Shown: piece after piece, positions 1-8,362 of the stretch
Layout of the letters: each line of letters starts with the position of its first letter
Numbering within the stretch: the first letter of the stretch is position 1
Assembly (NCBI RefSeq): GCF_040371755.1
Contig: NZ_BAABWE010000006.1
Location: 168,831-232,830 of the forward strand
Source: Bermanella sp040371755
GTDB taxonomy: Bacteria; Pseudomonadota; Gammaproteobacteria; Pseudomonadales; Oceanobacteraceae
Direction of reading: 5' to 3'
Length of the DNA: 64,000 nucleotides
Translations under genes and position numbers: made by a program
Notes under the pieces: generated by a model
Told to the model about the DNA's origin: nothing
Seen by the model: only the letters and a program-made list of their open reading frames with translations
Database searches by the model: none

Positions 1-605
1 GCGCCGTAAACAAGAAAATGGTGTTGTTAGCCTCTAAAGAAAGCCATTGTTTGGTTGATTTGCTACACCGTTGGCACAGTGGAGAACTGAAATGCGATAT
101 TCCTTGTGTGATATCTAATCATGATGACTTACGCAGTTTGGTTGAATGGCATGGGATTCCGTTTTTTCATGTACCTGTTGATAAGACAAACAAAGCAGAG
201 CATTTTCATAAAGTTAGCCAACTAATTGCCGAACATAAAGCCGACACCATAGTGTTAGCTCGGTATATGCAAATTTTACCGGAAGACGTCTGTGCTACTT
301 ATGAAGGGCAAATCATTAATATACACCATAGCTTCTTACCGTCTTTTGCAGGGGCTAAGCCCTATCACCAAGCGGCTCAACGTGGTGTTAAGCTAATTGG
401 TGCCACCTGCCACTATGTTACGCAAGAGCTGGATGCAGGGCCGATCATTGATCAAGACGTTATCCGCATCAGCCATAAAGACACTGTGGAAGACATGGTG
501 CGTTTAGGAAAAGATGTAGAGAAAATGGTACTTAGCCGCGGTGTGCGCTTGCACATTGAAGACAAAGTCTTGAAGCATGGTAATAAAACCATTGTGTTTA
601 ATTAA
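1..605 (+). CDS. purU: Formyltetrahydrofolate deformylase, C-terminal part (5' end outside window)
   Basis: PurU hydrolyses 10-formyl-tetrahydrofolate to formate and THF in the cytoplasm, balancing the one-carbon pool. Only the formyltransferase-fold domain is in the window; the frame stays open to the left edge (in frame with base 3), so the N-terminal ACT domain lies outside. Seen: SKESHCL near the start, NHDDLRSLVE, the NIHHSFLP active-site block, PYHQA, GPIIDQD with the expected catalytic Asp neighbourhood, and the ending HGNKTIVF. These match the known PurU C-terminal half closely along its length. A terminator-like hairpin follows at 771-798. Confidence 0.95.
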   Translation, partial: AVNKKMVLLASKESHCLVDLLHRWHSGELKCDIPCVISNHDDLRSLVEWHGIPFFHVPVDKTNKAEHFHKVSQLIAEHKADTIVLARYMQILPEDVCATYEGQIINIHHSFLPSFAGAKPYHQAAQRGVKLIGATCHYVTQELDAGPIIDQDVIRISHKDTVEDMVRLGKDVEKMVLSRGVRLHIEDKVLKHGNKTIVFN

Positions 606-630
606 GGGTGTTATTGTAGCGCTGAGCTTT

Positions 631-764
631 ACTTAACGCTTTTTGCCAAAGTTGGCCCCATAAACGCAGTGAATGTTTTGGGTCTCCATGGCAGCGCGTT
701 ATACGGTTCGTCCTTCACTTAACGCTTTTTGCCATCCATGGCAGCGCGTTATACGGTTCGTCCT
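631..764. repeat. Interleaved short direct repeats downstream of purU
   Basis: An 18-nt unit (631-648, again 717-734) and a 30-nt unit beginning tccatggcagcgcg (685-714, again 735-764) alternate in the spacer between purU and its terminator. The copies look identical by eye. No gene is seen here. A local tandem duplication with a partial deletion would explain the pattern. Confidence 0.85.
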
Positions 765-770
765 GAACGT

Positions 771-798
771 AAAAAACCGGCAGAAGCCGGTTTTTTTA
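771..798. terminator. Bidirectional rho-independent terminator
   Basis: Stem ccggc/gccgg with loop agaa is flanked by an A run on the left and a T run on the right. It can stop purU transcription on the plus strand and the convergent gene at 813-1862 on the minus strand. Confidence 0.9.
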
Positions 799-812
799 TG
801 CTCACTTAAATC

Positions 813-1862
813 TTAGTATTCTTTAAGTAAAGCAGACCCACGTCCAGGGTGTAGGCTGATGCTTGGTGACGCGTCAGCTACTTGTTGATGGGAGTGACGT
901 AAACGGAAGCCCTTATCAATGCGGCGCACGCACAAGGTCAAGCGTACTGTTAACCAGCGATAATCTTGAGTACTTTGGGTGTGTAGCACTACTGATGCAT
1001 CATTATTAATGATTTCTTGGCAGATGGGCTCAAGGGCAGTACGGATTTCACGGGTTTCACGGTCTTCAATCAATTCTTGATCAAGATTGAATCCGGCAAT
1101 GGGCTTAGATGTTTCTTCCGCTTCATTGATGGCTTTAGCGGCCAACTCGGCTTTTTCTCTTTGTGCATTTAATTCAGCCAGTTTAGCGGCGGCTTCTAAT
1201 TTTGCGTTTTCTTCTTGACGTTGCATGGCCAGACGTCGTTCGCGAGCTTCGGCTTCAATACGGCGCTTGGATGCGGCTTCAGCATCGGCTTTTTGTTTGG
1301 CTAAACGAGCGGCTTCTTTTTGTTTGGCTAATTGTGCTTGGCGAGCTTTTTCTTTTGCTAATTGTGCTTGGTGAGCTTTTTCTTTGCTGTCGTCTTTTTT
1401 GGGAGCGACTTTCTTTGGCGCTACAGCGGCCACTTGTTTCGGCGCGGCTGGTGCTTTTTTAGCGGCAAACTGTTTTTTAGCTGCCGACGAGCCGCTAAAT
1501 AACTTATCCAGTTTATCCTGAGTGCTTTCAAGGCCGGGGGTTAAATATGAGATACCCCAAGCGCTATCTAGGTATGATTGAGCTTGGCTAAAACGTTTGC
1601 TGCTGATCGAGCGATTGGCTAGGTCCACATATACAGAACCCACTTGTTGAACGCGGCTATTAATGCGTTGATCATATGGGACTAGATCTCTAAACTGCCA
1701 AATTTTTTCTATGGCGTTGTTGCCTTCAGGGGTGCTTAAGCGTTTGGCGTCAATGTCGGCGTCAATCTTAGCGAGTAAATCATCTGCTTCGGTTGCTAAA
1801 ACAGTAGTAGATAAACCGCATGCAAGAATACAGGCAAGTGCCGCTTTGAATAATGTTCTCAT
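813..1862 (-). CDS. Exported protein with Ala/Lys-rich coiled coil, unknown function
   Basis: About 349 residues. I chose the ATG at 1862, which gives a clean signal peptide (MRTLFKAALACILACG, cleavage near VLA-TE); an in-frame TTG lies two codons upstream. Residues about 25-125 look helical. About 130-250 is a Lys/Ala/Gln-rich repeat-like coiled coil (KEKAHQAQLAKEKARQAQ type), and about 265-349 is a compact C-terminal domain with two Cys. TolA-like low-complexity linkers look similar, but the C-terminal domain is not one I recognise. Likely periplasmic. It is convergent with purU and shares its terminator. Confidence 0.75.
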   Translation of the reverse strand: MRTLFKAALACILACGLSTTVLATEADDLLAKIDADIDAKRLSTPEGNNAIEKIWQFRDLVPYDQRINSRVQQVGSVYVDLANRSISSKRFSQAQSYLDSAWGISYLTPGLESTQDKLDKLFSGSSAAKKQFAAKKAPAAPKQVAAVAPKKVAPKKDDSKEKAHQAQLAKEKARQAQLAKQKEAARLAKQKADAEAASKRRIEAEARERRLAMQRQEENAKLEAAAKLAELNAQREKAELAAKAINEAEETSKPIAGFNLDQELIEDRETREIRTALEPICQEIINNDASVVLHTQSTQDYRWLTVRLTLCVRRIDKGFRLRHSHQQVADASPSISLHPGRGSALLKEY

Positions 1863-2004
1863 AGGCAATACTCAGTTTTTTGTTTTTATAGTGGTATTTA
1901 ATGGCCATTATTGCCTATGGCTGTGTGATAATGCAATGCTTGATTAGGTCCGAAAGTGCTAATTTCACCCGTTATATTCAAAAGTATTAAAAAAGGAGTC
2001 TAAA

Positions 2005-2283
2005 ATGTTGCGTTGGGGCATGATTTTACTATTTTTACCCAGTGTCATTATGGTGACCTTATACATGATGGAAGCACAAGATGTGGTTCGGTGTTCTCAT
2101 GAAGGGGGAAGTTGGGATTACATTAAAGGACTTTGTGATAGCAAACCCCATGAATTTGTCTCATTTATGACTCGTTATGGTACTTGGGTTAATTTGGGCA
2201 TGCTGCTTTCAATTGTAGGGTTATGCATGGGAACGTGGGGTATGATCTTAAAGGGTATGTCGCAACCGAAGGATCAAGAGTAA
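2005..2283 (+). CDS. Small two-helix membrane protein
   Basis: 92 residues, with a strong Shine-Dalgarno (aaaggag, 1992-1998) before ATG 2005. Two hydrophobic segments (about 5-22 and 62-83) flank a short loop with two Cys (VRCSH and GLCDS), which could form a disulphide if exported. No family recognised. It ends where the convergent TonB-like gene ends, with no spacer. Confidence 0.7.
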   Translation: MLRWGMILLFLPSVIMVTLYMMEAQDVVRCSHEGGSWDYIKGLCDSKPHEFVSFMTRYGTWVNLGMLLSIVGLCMGTWGMILKGMSQPKDQE

Positions 2284-3048
2284 CTAATTTTGTCCACTGT
2301 AGTGAAACTCTAAACTCTGGTAATACTGGGTTATTTTCTGTGCTTGGGGGATGTCATAGCGATACACTTGATTAATCGCCCTTAATGCTGATCGATCAAG
2401 TTGCGCGCTGCCACTTGGTATATGCACCCAAGCCTGCTCCAAAAAACCATTGCTGTTGATGGTCAGTCTAATAGTACCGCGATAAAAAGGGTTAACTCCC
2501 CTAGGTTTGACCCAAATATAATTTATTTGCTCGGAAATCCGCTTTAACACTTCGTTATACCATCGAGCCTTTTCTTCTTCCTCTTTCGAAGCTTTTGACT
2601 CTGTGCCCTGATTTTTGTGTGGGTTCGCTTTTAAATACTGGCTAAGCATTGGGCTGTTTGAATGCACCACAGGTGGGGCTGCAGGAGGCTCAGGTGTTGA
2701 GGTTTCAGTTTGTTCGGGAGTTTCAAGGGTAGGTTGTGCAGTTTTATCGGTATGCTCTATATCAGCTATTTGTGTTTTTTCTTGAGCCTGTTCCTCCACT
2801 TTTCCATTTGTGTTGTTTGCCTTTGTTATGTCGTCTTCTAAATGCATGGGTGGTGGAGGTACATCCAACGAAGGCTTGGGTGTATTGTTTATCGGATTAG
2901 CTTGAGGCGCTTCGGGTTGTAAGATCACTTCAACGGTTTTATCTTTTGCCACGGGAGCAGCTGGCTGTTCGCTAAATAGCCAAGGCAGAAACACTAATAC
3001 GTGTACCAGCAGGCTAAGTAAAAACGTTAGGCGAAAAGCAGGTTGCAT
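2284..3048 (-). CDS. TonB-family energy-transducer-like protein
   Basis: 254 residues. One N-terminal membrane anchor (about 7-24) is followed by a Pro/Glu/Thr-rich periplasmic linker (about 30-150) and a C-terminal domain with the TonB/TolA-type pattern: RGTIRLTINSNGFLEQAWV, then SGSAQLDRSALRAINQ. Known members link the ExbBD proton channel to outer-membrane receptors; no exbBD neighbour is present, so the partner is unknown. The anchor lacks an obvious SxxxH motif, so coupling to ExbBD is an inference. Confidence 0.75.
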   Translation of the reverse strand: MQPAFRLTFLLSLLVHVLVFLPWLFSEQPAAPVAKDKTVEVILQPEAPQANPINNTPKPSLDVPPPPMHLEDDITKANNTNGKVEEQAQEKTQIADIEHTDKTAQPTLETPEQTETSTPEPPAAPPVVHSNSPMLSQYLKANPHKNQGTESKASKEEEEKARWYNEVLKRISEQINYIWVKPRGVNPFYRGTIRLTINSNGFLEQAWVHIPSGSAQLDRSALRAINQVYRYDIPQAQKITQYYQSLEFHYSGQN

Positions 3049-3187
3049 AGTAAGTCTTTAAGCTTGGAAAGTAGTCATAAAACATGCGCATTATAAACAG
3101 TGAATTTCAATATCACAGTCATAGATGGAACCAATATGTTGAGCAGGATATGTTAAATTGGTTCAGATTAATTGAAATGAGAAGAAA

Positions 3188-3688
3188 ATGAGCGAATATA
3201 AAACAGCCGAATATTTATTTTGCCCTCATTGTGGCTCTAAAACCCGCAATAGAGACGTTGAAGGGCAAATTATAAAAGAATGTGTGTTTGAATGCGGTTT
3301 TGCGTTTTTTAATAACCCAACGCCTGTAGTCGCTGTGATTGTTGAAACCCCAGAGGGAGTAGTATTAGCTCATAATGTAGCTTGGCCTGCTGGCATGCGC
3401 AGTATTATTACTGGCTTTGTAGACCCCCATGAAACCCCTGTAGAAACCGCCATTCGTGAAACCAAAGAAGAACTAAACCTAGATGCTTATGATGCTGAAT
3501 TTGTCGGGCATTATATGTTTCACCAAAAAAACCAATTGATTATTGGCTATGCAGTTAAAGCTCAAGGGGAAATCACCTTGAATCACGAACTAGATGAATA
3601 CAAGGTAATACCCGTTGAAAAATTGCAATCATGGCCCGGTGCTACAGGCCAAGCGGTGGCGGATTGGTTGAAAAAAACGCGAGGTTAG
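3188..3688 (+). CDS. Nudix hydrolase with N-terminal zinc ribbon
   Basis: 166 residues. A four-Cys zinc ribbon (C12-x2-C15 and C32-x3-C36) precedes a Nudix domain with box G76-x5-E82-x7-R90-E91-x2-E94-E95; the usual Gly after the EE pair is Asn97. Architecture resembles NudC-type nucleotide pyrophosphatases, but without their N-terminal half. It probably hydrolyses a nucleoside diphosphate linked to another moiety; the substrate cannot be read from sequence. Its stop codon overlaps the 3' end of the convergent gene at 3685. Confidence 0.85.
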   Translation: MSEYKTAEYLFCPHCGSKTRNRDVEGQIIKECVFECGFAFFNNPTPVVAVIVETPEGVVLAHNVAWPAGMRSIITGFVDPHETPVETAIRETKEELNLDAYDAEFVGHYMFHQKNQLIIGYAVKAQGEITLNHELDEYKVIPVEKLQSWPGATGQAVADWLKKTRG

Positions 3689-4261
3689 CTGGTTTTACCT
3701 TCAAACATGAAATAACCGTAGATGGCCAAAATAGATATCAGCATTATCAAAGAAAAAAACAAAGTGCTGTTTTTGTTCATATTGGCCATACGATATTTGA
3801 AGTACCCCCATTCATTCATGCGATTCATGTCGGCGATCATGGGGAGCAAGGTGTTCTGATATTCTTGTTTATTAATGGATAAAATTTTGTGTTCATGGCC
3901 AATAATAAAAAACGTATCTTCTACTAATATGCCTCGTTCCCCCACATAATAAGCTTGTGGTAACGGGCTGATAGCCGTTTCCCCTTGCTTGTTCTGAATT
4001 AAAACTAAGCGGCCCGAAAGCCCCAGTTTTTTGCTTACCAGCTGGTTAAAAATGAAGCCCCCCCAGCAACGAAATACCCACCAAAAACAACGAAATGAAA
4101 ATGAGCAGTTCAAGTATCTCAGGAGTGATGGCTTTATCACTCCCAATAAATAACGCAGCAGAACTGATAATACTGCCTACAATACAAACAGCAAAAACCC
4201 ATATAAAAAGCTTTATTTGCTTGTTGCGGGTAAACCAGAATATGTCATCGGAGGTATTCAT
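3685..4261 (-). pseudogene. Membrane protein gene with frameshift at a 7-C run
   Basis: Two overlapping minus-strand reading frames make one sensible protein of about 190 residues. The first (from ATG 4261) encodes MNTSDDIFWF and two membrane helices and runs out at 4046. The second carries the soluble middle (QLVSKKLGLSGRLVLIQNKQ) and a C-terminal helix (TLFFSLIMLISILAIYGYF) to 3685. The frames join at a run of seven C (4058-4064): GISLLGG in frame one meets GGFIFNQLV in frame two. One extra base in the run accounts for it. Possibilities are a true null mutation, slippage or phase variation, or a sequencing error. No family recognised. Confidence 0.7.
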
Positions 4262-4285
4262 TTAAAGTCCTTTTAAATTTAGTTT

Positions 4286-4735
4286 TTATTTTTGGCAACA
4301 CTTTTTATATTTTTTACTGCTTCCACACAAGCAGGCGTCGTTACGAGCAGGAAAAAAGTGTTCGATTTGTGTGTTCCCTTTCACATAAAACCAGCGATTA
4401 CCCTCGTTAATGAAGTTACTTTGCTCATCAAGCACACTCCAGCCGCTTGGGCTGTCAGGGTCATTAAAGTAAGCGCGAAAATGCACCCAATTTGGTTTAG
4501 TTTGAACAATATCCAGTTTTATCCATTGATCATCTGGCGAGAGAGTTAAATCTTGCGGACGTGTGCTTGGGTGCCAAGTTTGAGCAATGTAATCGGTTAA
4601 ACCTAATGCAAAGCCGCTAAAGCGCGAGCGCATAAGTTGTTCAGGTGTTGTGGCAACTTCACCTAAGTGAAAAGGCTCACAACATTGAGCGTATACTTTA
4701 GTTTGCGGCTGCTGCATTTGGCAGGGGCAAATCAT
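4286..4735 (-). CDS. YchJ-family SEC-C motif protein
   Basis: 149 residues. Cys-rich N-terminus (CPCQ...CCEPF, PEQLMRSRFSGFAL), a central NTF2-like region with WVHFRAYF, and a C-terminal SEC-C type zinc motif ACLCGSSKKYKKCC. This matches the YchJ (UPF0225) family in length and motif order; its function is not established. The start ATG overlaps the stop of the upstream gene by 4 nt (ATGA), so the two are probably translationally coupled. Confidence 0.88.
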   Translation of the reverse strand: MICPCQMQQPQTKVYAQCCEPFHLGEVATTPEQLMRSRFSGFALGLTDYIAQTWHPSTRPQDLTLSPDDQWIKLDIVQTKPNWVHFRAYFNDPDSPSGWSVLDEQSNFINEGNRWFYVKGNTQIEHFFPARNDACLCGSSKKYKKCCQK

Positions 4736-5778
4736 TGCTGCTTAGCCCTTAGCAGTGCCTGCATGGCCTCGCCTAAAATGGCTGGACGGTTTTCATCTCT
4801 TAAGGCATTTAATAATAAGTTACGAATACCGGGTAAGAAGAGTAAATCCCCTGCAATTTTAACAAAGGCGGTATAGGTTTTGTCTTGGTTTAATTTCGCA
4901 AGGTTTACTAAAAAATCAGAAATACGTTGGGGAATAAAGGCTAGGTCATCATAGTTTCGAGTGGCAAAGGCCAGCATGCAGGCTACATCGGTTGCGTAAT
5001 CACTGTCTAACCATAACTGCCATGCATGAATGCGGGTTTCATCACTAATACTGCCACCTAAAATACGCATGGCCGCTTCCACTTCAATGGTGTTCTCGGG
5101 TTTATCCAATGCCAGAATATAACGATCAAGTACAACTTGAGTGATGTCTGCTGAAATAGGGTGATGCTCAAGACATTGGGCAAAAGCTAAAAAAGCTTCT
5201 TGTGGCATGCGAGCTAAGCACGAATGCAAACTGGCTTTGTGTTCATTGATACGGGCACTCACATCGGCAATACCCTGTAACCCTAAGTTTTGCCAATTTG
5301 CTAATGACTCTGGGTTTAGCGTACCGGCCTGTAGGTATTTCACTGCGGTATCATAATGGCTAGATGGTTTACGGTGCTGGCTGCCTTGAATTATGGCGTG
5401 TAGGTTAGCTAAGCGCACATCATCTGGCTTAAATGCAAACGGGTTATCTTTTAACGGATCGTCAATTTCCGTATCCGCTTGTAATGGTGTTTCGCTTAGC
5501 TTGATTAGGCGGTGAACCAAATCATCACGTACATAGGGAATTAACTTACCTTGCTCGTCCAGCGGCCACTTTAAAAACATGAGGGTTTCATTTTCTGGCT
5601 GTTTCGGAGGGCTGATGTAAAGGGCAAGCCAAGCATGCTGTAAATATGGGAAGGGGTAGGCGCTTTCTAAGGTTTCAAATTTTTGAAACTGCCCTTTATT
5701 GACTTTGCGAATCCGACGGCCCACATCATACAAACGAAACTGCCCATCCAGCTGTGCCAGATACTCGCTTAATTCCAT
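4732..5778 (-). CDS. DUF3549-like helical protein
   Basis: 348 residues, soluble, no signal peptide. The N-terminal about 90 residues are mixed alpha/beta (QFRLYDVGRRIRKV, WLALYISPPKQ). The rest is helical and repeat-like (LARMPQEAFLAFAQCLEH, AAMRILGGSISDETRIHAW). My recollection is that this is the DUF3549 family of gammaproteobacteria, with no known function. It sits 51 nt downstream of cobS on the same strand and overlaps ychJ by 4 nt, so it may be in one transcript with both. Confidence 0.7.
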   Translation of the reverse strand: MELSEYLAQLDGQFRLYDVGRRIRKVNKGQFQKFETLESAYPFPYLQHAWLALYISPPKQPENETLMFLKWPLDEQGKLIPYVRDDLVHRLIKLSETPLQADTEIDDPLKDNPFAFKPDDVRLANLHAIIQGSQHRKPSSHYDTAVKYLQAGTLNPESLANWQNLGLQGIADVSARINEHKASLHSCLARMPQEAFLAFAQCLEHHPISADITQVVLDRYILALDKPENTIEVEAAMRILGGSISDETRIHAWQLWLDSDYATDVACMLAFATRNYDDLAFIPQRISDFLVNLAKLNQDKTYTAFVKIAGDLLFLPGIRNLLLNALRDENRPAILGEAMQALLRAKQQ

Positions 5779-5829
5779 GACCCACCCCTCGTAAAAAAGC
5801 GGCCATTATACCTAAGAAAGCAACAGGGG

Positions 5830-6588
5830 CTAACCGATCAAAGCTAACAAAAGCAAATATATAAGTAATTCTTGAATTTGTTGACTGGCCCCAAGGGCAT
5901 CTCCGGTATAGCCATTAAGTTTGCGCAAATACCAAGCTCGGGTTAGGAAGAAAACCGCCGCCCCAGCGAACAATAGTACAAGGCTATAAACCCAAGGTAG
6001 GAATAACAAAGGCAATAAGGCAAAGCACCAAGCCAGTATCATATCTTGCTTAAACCACTGCTTGGCGATGGGTTTTGCCTTGCTGTGCTCATCTATTTGC
6101 ACATAAGGTAACACCATAATTAAACTGATGGCCCATGCGCGACTTAAACTATGGGCAATTAGTAAGGCGACGAATAAATAACCACTTTGGATACCCACTA
6201 AAGCTTGCCATTTTAAACTGAGGATAAAGATCAAGCCGCATACGCCGTAAGTACCTAAGCGACTGTCTTTCATAATGTTTAAAATATGCTGGGCATCAAG
6301 CCCACCACCAAATCCGTCACATAAGTCGGCAAACCCATCTTCATGAAACGCGCCAGTAATTAGCACCCCAGCCACCATGCTAATTATTATGCTGATGTCA
6401 TTAGGGAGCCACTGTATACATAACCAATAAACGGCAAAGCACCAAACGGCTACTAAATAACCAATAAAAGGAAAGAAACCGCTAGCACGGTTGAGCTGTT
6501 GGTCGCTGTAATCCACCCAGTTTGGGCCAGGAATACGGCTATAGAAAGTCAGAGCATTAAAAAAACGGTCTAGCGGCTGTTTAAACAT
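5830..6588 (-). CDS. cobS: Adenosylcobinamide-GDP ribazoletransferase (cobalamin synthase)
   Basis: 252 residues, about six membrane helices. CobS joins adenosylcobinamide-GDP and alpha-ribazole at the inner membrane in the last step of cobalamin assembly. Family signature HEDGFADLCDGFGGG at about residues 82-96, with acidic residues for metal binding, then MKDSRLGTYGV. No other cobalamin gene is adjacent, though a B12-binding radical SAM enzyme is at 17213. Divergent from yqcC with a 48-nt shared promoter space. Confidence 0.93.
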   Translation of the reverse strand: MFKQPLDRFFNALTFYSRIPGPNWVDYSDQQLNRASGFFPFIGYLVAVWCFAVYWLCIQWLPNDISIIISMVAGVLITGAFHEDGFADLCDGFGGGLDAQHILNIMKDSRLGTYGVCGLIFILSLKWQALVGIQSGYLFVALLIAHSLSRAWAISLIMVLPYVQIDEHSKAKPIAKQWFKQDMILAWCFALLPLLFLPWVYSLVLLFAGAAVFFLTRAWYLRKLNGYTGDALGASQQIQELLIYLLLLALIG

Positions 6589-6636
6589 GGGGATTCACGC
6601 ATAATATGTGGCCTCATGATACCACGGAGAATTCTT

Positions 6637-6957
6637 TTGAGTGATGTTCGTTACGGCGAGCTGCAAAGTCTAATAAGTGAACTTATTGTCCAAATGCAGT
6701 CTTATGACATCTGGGCTGCGTGTGCACCCAGTGCAAACGCTTTGCAAAGCGATCAACCGTTTTATGTGGATACTCTGAGTTTTGAGCAGTGGTTACAATT
6801 TGTCATGGTGCCGACATTTACACAGATGATTGAGCAAGGTATACCCTTGCCCAATGTATGTGATATTTCACCCATGGCGCAAGAAGTATGGAAGGGTCGT
6901 TATTCAGACGTGCAAAACACGATATGCCTAATAGATCAGTTATTAACTGGAAAATAA
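6637..6957 (+). CDS. yqcC: YqcC-family protein
   Basis: 106 residues from a TTG start at 6637. An in-frame ATG exists at 6616, but only the TTG has a well-placed Shine-Dalgarno (ggag 6626-6629, 7-nt spacing), and the shorter product matches the family N-terminus better. Family features: QPFYVDTLSFEQWLQFVMVP and GIPLPNVCDISPMA. YqcC proteins are small helical proteins of uncertain function, in E. coli encoded beside truC. Confidence 0.85.
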   Translation: MSDVRYGELQSLISELIVQMQSYDIWAACAPSANALQSDQPFYVDTLSFEQWLQFVMVPTFTQMIEQGIPLPNVCDISPMAQEVWKGRYSDVQNTICLIDQLLTGK

Positions 6958-7255
6958 AGCCATACAGGACAGGCGTTACAAATTCTTGACAGTTCTGTGT
7001 ATAAAAACTGCTCTAAACAGTTTGTAAGAGATTTGCTACTGGTATGACACGAAATCAGCCAATTTTATGCACATCGGTTGTTTTTTGTATTTATTAGTAA
7101 ATGCTGAAGTATAAATAAATGTAAAAAAACTATAAAAAATCTATAAGTTTTTGTTTTATAAGGTTTTTTATGTTGGTGTTTAAAAATTAAACAAATTAAA
7201 GGTTACAGTGATCGGCTGTACTTTAGAGACGATTATCACAAACTAATTAACAGAG

Positions 7256-7278
7256 TTATCCACAGAAGTTGGGGATAA
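7256..7278. promoter_or_regulatory. Inverted pair of DnaA-box-like sequences in an AT-rich leader
   Basis: ttatccaca (7256-7264) fits the DnaA-box consensus TTATNCACA exactly. tggggataa (7270-7278) reads ttatcccca on the other strand, one mismatch away. Together they form an inverted repeat (ttatcc...ggataa). The 361-nt spacer 6958-7318 has no gene and is very AT-rich at about 7085-7200. It could be a DnaA-controlled promoter for 7319 or a chance palindrome; nothing else suggests an origin. Confidence 0.4.
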
Positions 7279-7318
7279 ACAAAACCGTGAATTTTTTGAC
7301 AGGAAAAAAGGAGAACAC

Positions 7319-7546
7319 ATGCCGTTCATTCTAGCTGGGGCGTTTATTTTGGGGTTAGTAATTGCTTACATATTATTTGCCCGTCCATCTGTAAAGCGTG
7401 CCGCCCAATACGAAGAAGACTTAAAAGCAGCTCAAAGCTTACTGGATGAAGCGCAAAAAGAGCGCGAACAACTGAAGCAGTCACTGGCGGATAGCCAATA
7501 TAAAGTGAACGAATTAGAAAAAGATTTAAAACACGCTCAAAAATAA
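7319..7546 (+). CDS. Small membrane-anchored coiled-coil protein
   Basis: 75 residues, with a strong ribosome site (aaaggag before ATG 7319). One N-terminal membrane helix (about 3-21), then a charged heptad-like coiled coil to the end (EEDLKAAQSLLDEAQKEREQ). Layout resembles YhcB/ZapG-type proteins, but it is shorter and I see no family motif. It lies 22 nt upstream of the DUF1499 gene, so the two are probably cotranscribed. Confidence 0.75.
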   Translation: MPFILAGAFILGLVIAYILFARPSVKRAAQYEEDLKAAQSLLDEAQKEREQLKQSLADSQYKVNELEKDLKHAQK

Positions 7547-7568
7547 TAACGATCAAAAGGGGAAATGC

Positions 7569-8294
7569 ATGTTGAATAAGATACCTGCACATATTTTAGC
7601 CAGATTGGCAGCTGGCCTAATCATCCTATATCCGTTGGCGATATTAGGTGCACGCTTCGACATTATGCATTTTCGGAACAGTTTTCTCATATTCATTTTG
7701 GCGGCACTGTTGGGTTTCATTGTTTTGGTATTATCGGTACTAAAACTACCTAAGCAGGCGCAAGGTGAAGCCAAACCATTGGTTTTGGCGGTGGTGCTTA
7801 CTTTGACACCGCTAATGCTGTTGGGAACAAACATTGTTAAAGCTCGTTCGGTTCCGTTTTTGTATGACGTGACCACAGATACAGAGTATCCACCGGCCCT
7901 TGTGAAGGCTAAGGCTTTACGAGCCGAAGGTGAGCACTCAGTAGAATACGATGTAAAAAAATTCGCTCAGTTACAAAAAGAAGGATACCCAGACATCAAA
8001 CCTGTTCGTCTATCCATCTCAGCAATGGAGGCCTTCTATAAAGTACGAAAAGCGGTGCAGGGTATGGGCTGGGAAGTGGTAGCGGTGAATGGTCAGGCAC
8101 TTCCCTTTACGATTGAAGCCGTTGCCAGCAGTGCATTGTTTGGTTTTAAAGATGACATTGCCATTCGAGTGAGCCAAACCATCGAAGGCTCTCAAGTGGA
8201 TATGCGCAGTATGAGCCGTGAAGGCCGTACTGATCTAGGGGCTAACGCGCAGCGTATCCAAGATTTTTTTAGCGCCTTAAATGCCACAAAATAA
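7569..8294 (+). CDS. DUF1499 domain membrane protein
   Basis: 241 residues. Three N-terminal hydrophobic segments (about 8-28, 38-58, 72-92) precede a soluble DUF1499-type domain. Motifs: PFLYDVTTDTEYPPAL, AFYKVRKAVQGMGWEVV, EAVASSALFGFKDDIAIRV, ending DLGANAQRIQDFF. Function of the family is unknown. The start at 7569 follows the aaaagggg site at about 7555-7562; a decoy ATG at 7565 hits a stop after four codons. Confidence 0.85.
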   Translation: MLNKIPAHILARLAAGLIILYPLAILGARFDIMHFRNSFLIFILAALLGFIVLVLSVLKLPKQAQGEAKPLVLAVVLTLTPLMLLGTNIVKARSVPFLYDVTTDTEYPPALVKAKALRAEGEHSVEYDVKKFAQLQKEGYPDIKPVRLSISAMEAFYKVRKAVQGMGWEVVAVNGQALPFTIEAVASSALFGFKDDIAIRVSQTIEGSQVDMRSMSREGRTDLGANAQRIQDFFSALNATK

Positions 8295-8362
8295 AAAGTC
8301 AGCAAGCACTGCAAGGGCAGGGGTAGTTGGTTACAATAGTGGAAGTTGTTAAGAGGTAGTTC

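Noticed and set aside
1202..1462. Plus-strand reading frame opposite the coiled-coil gene
   Set aside because: A shadow of the Lys/Ala-rich repeat region on the other strand; leucine-rich product without a ribosome site.
6970..7020. LexA-like site upstream of the coiled-coil gene
   Set aside because: The ctg...cag words are 7 nt apart, not the required 10.
7085..7318. Chromosomal origin of replication
   Set aside because: Only two DnaA-like boxes, no 13-mer series, and no dnaA, dnaN, gidA or parAB neighbourhood.
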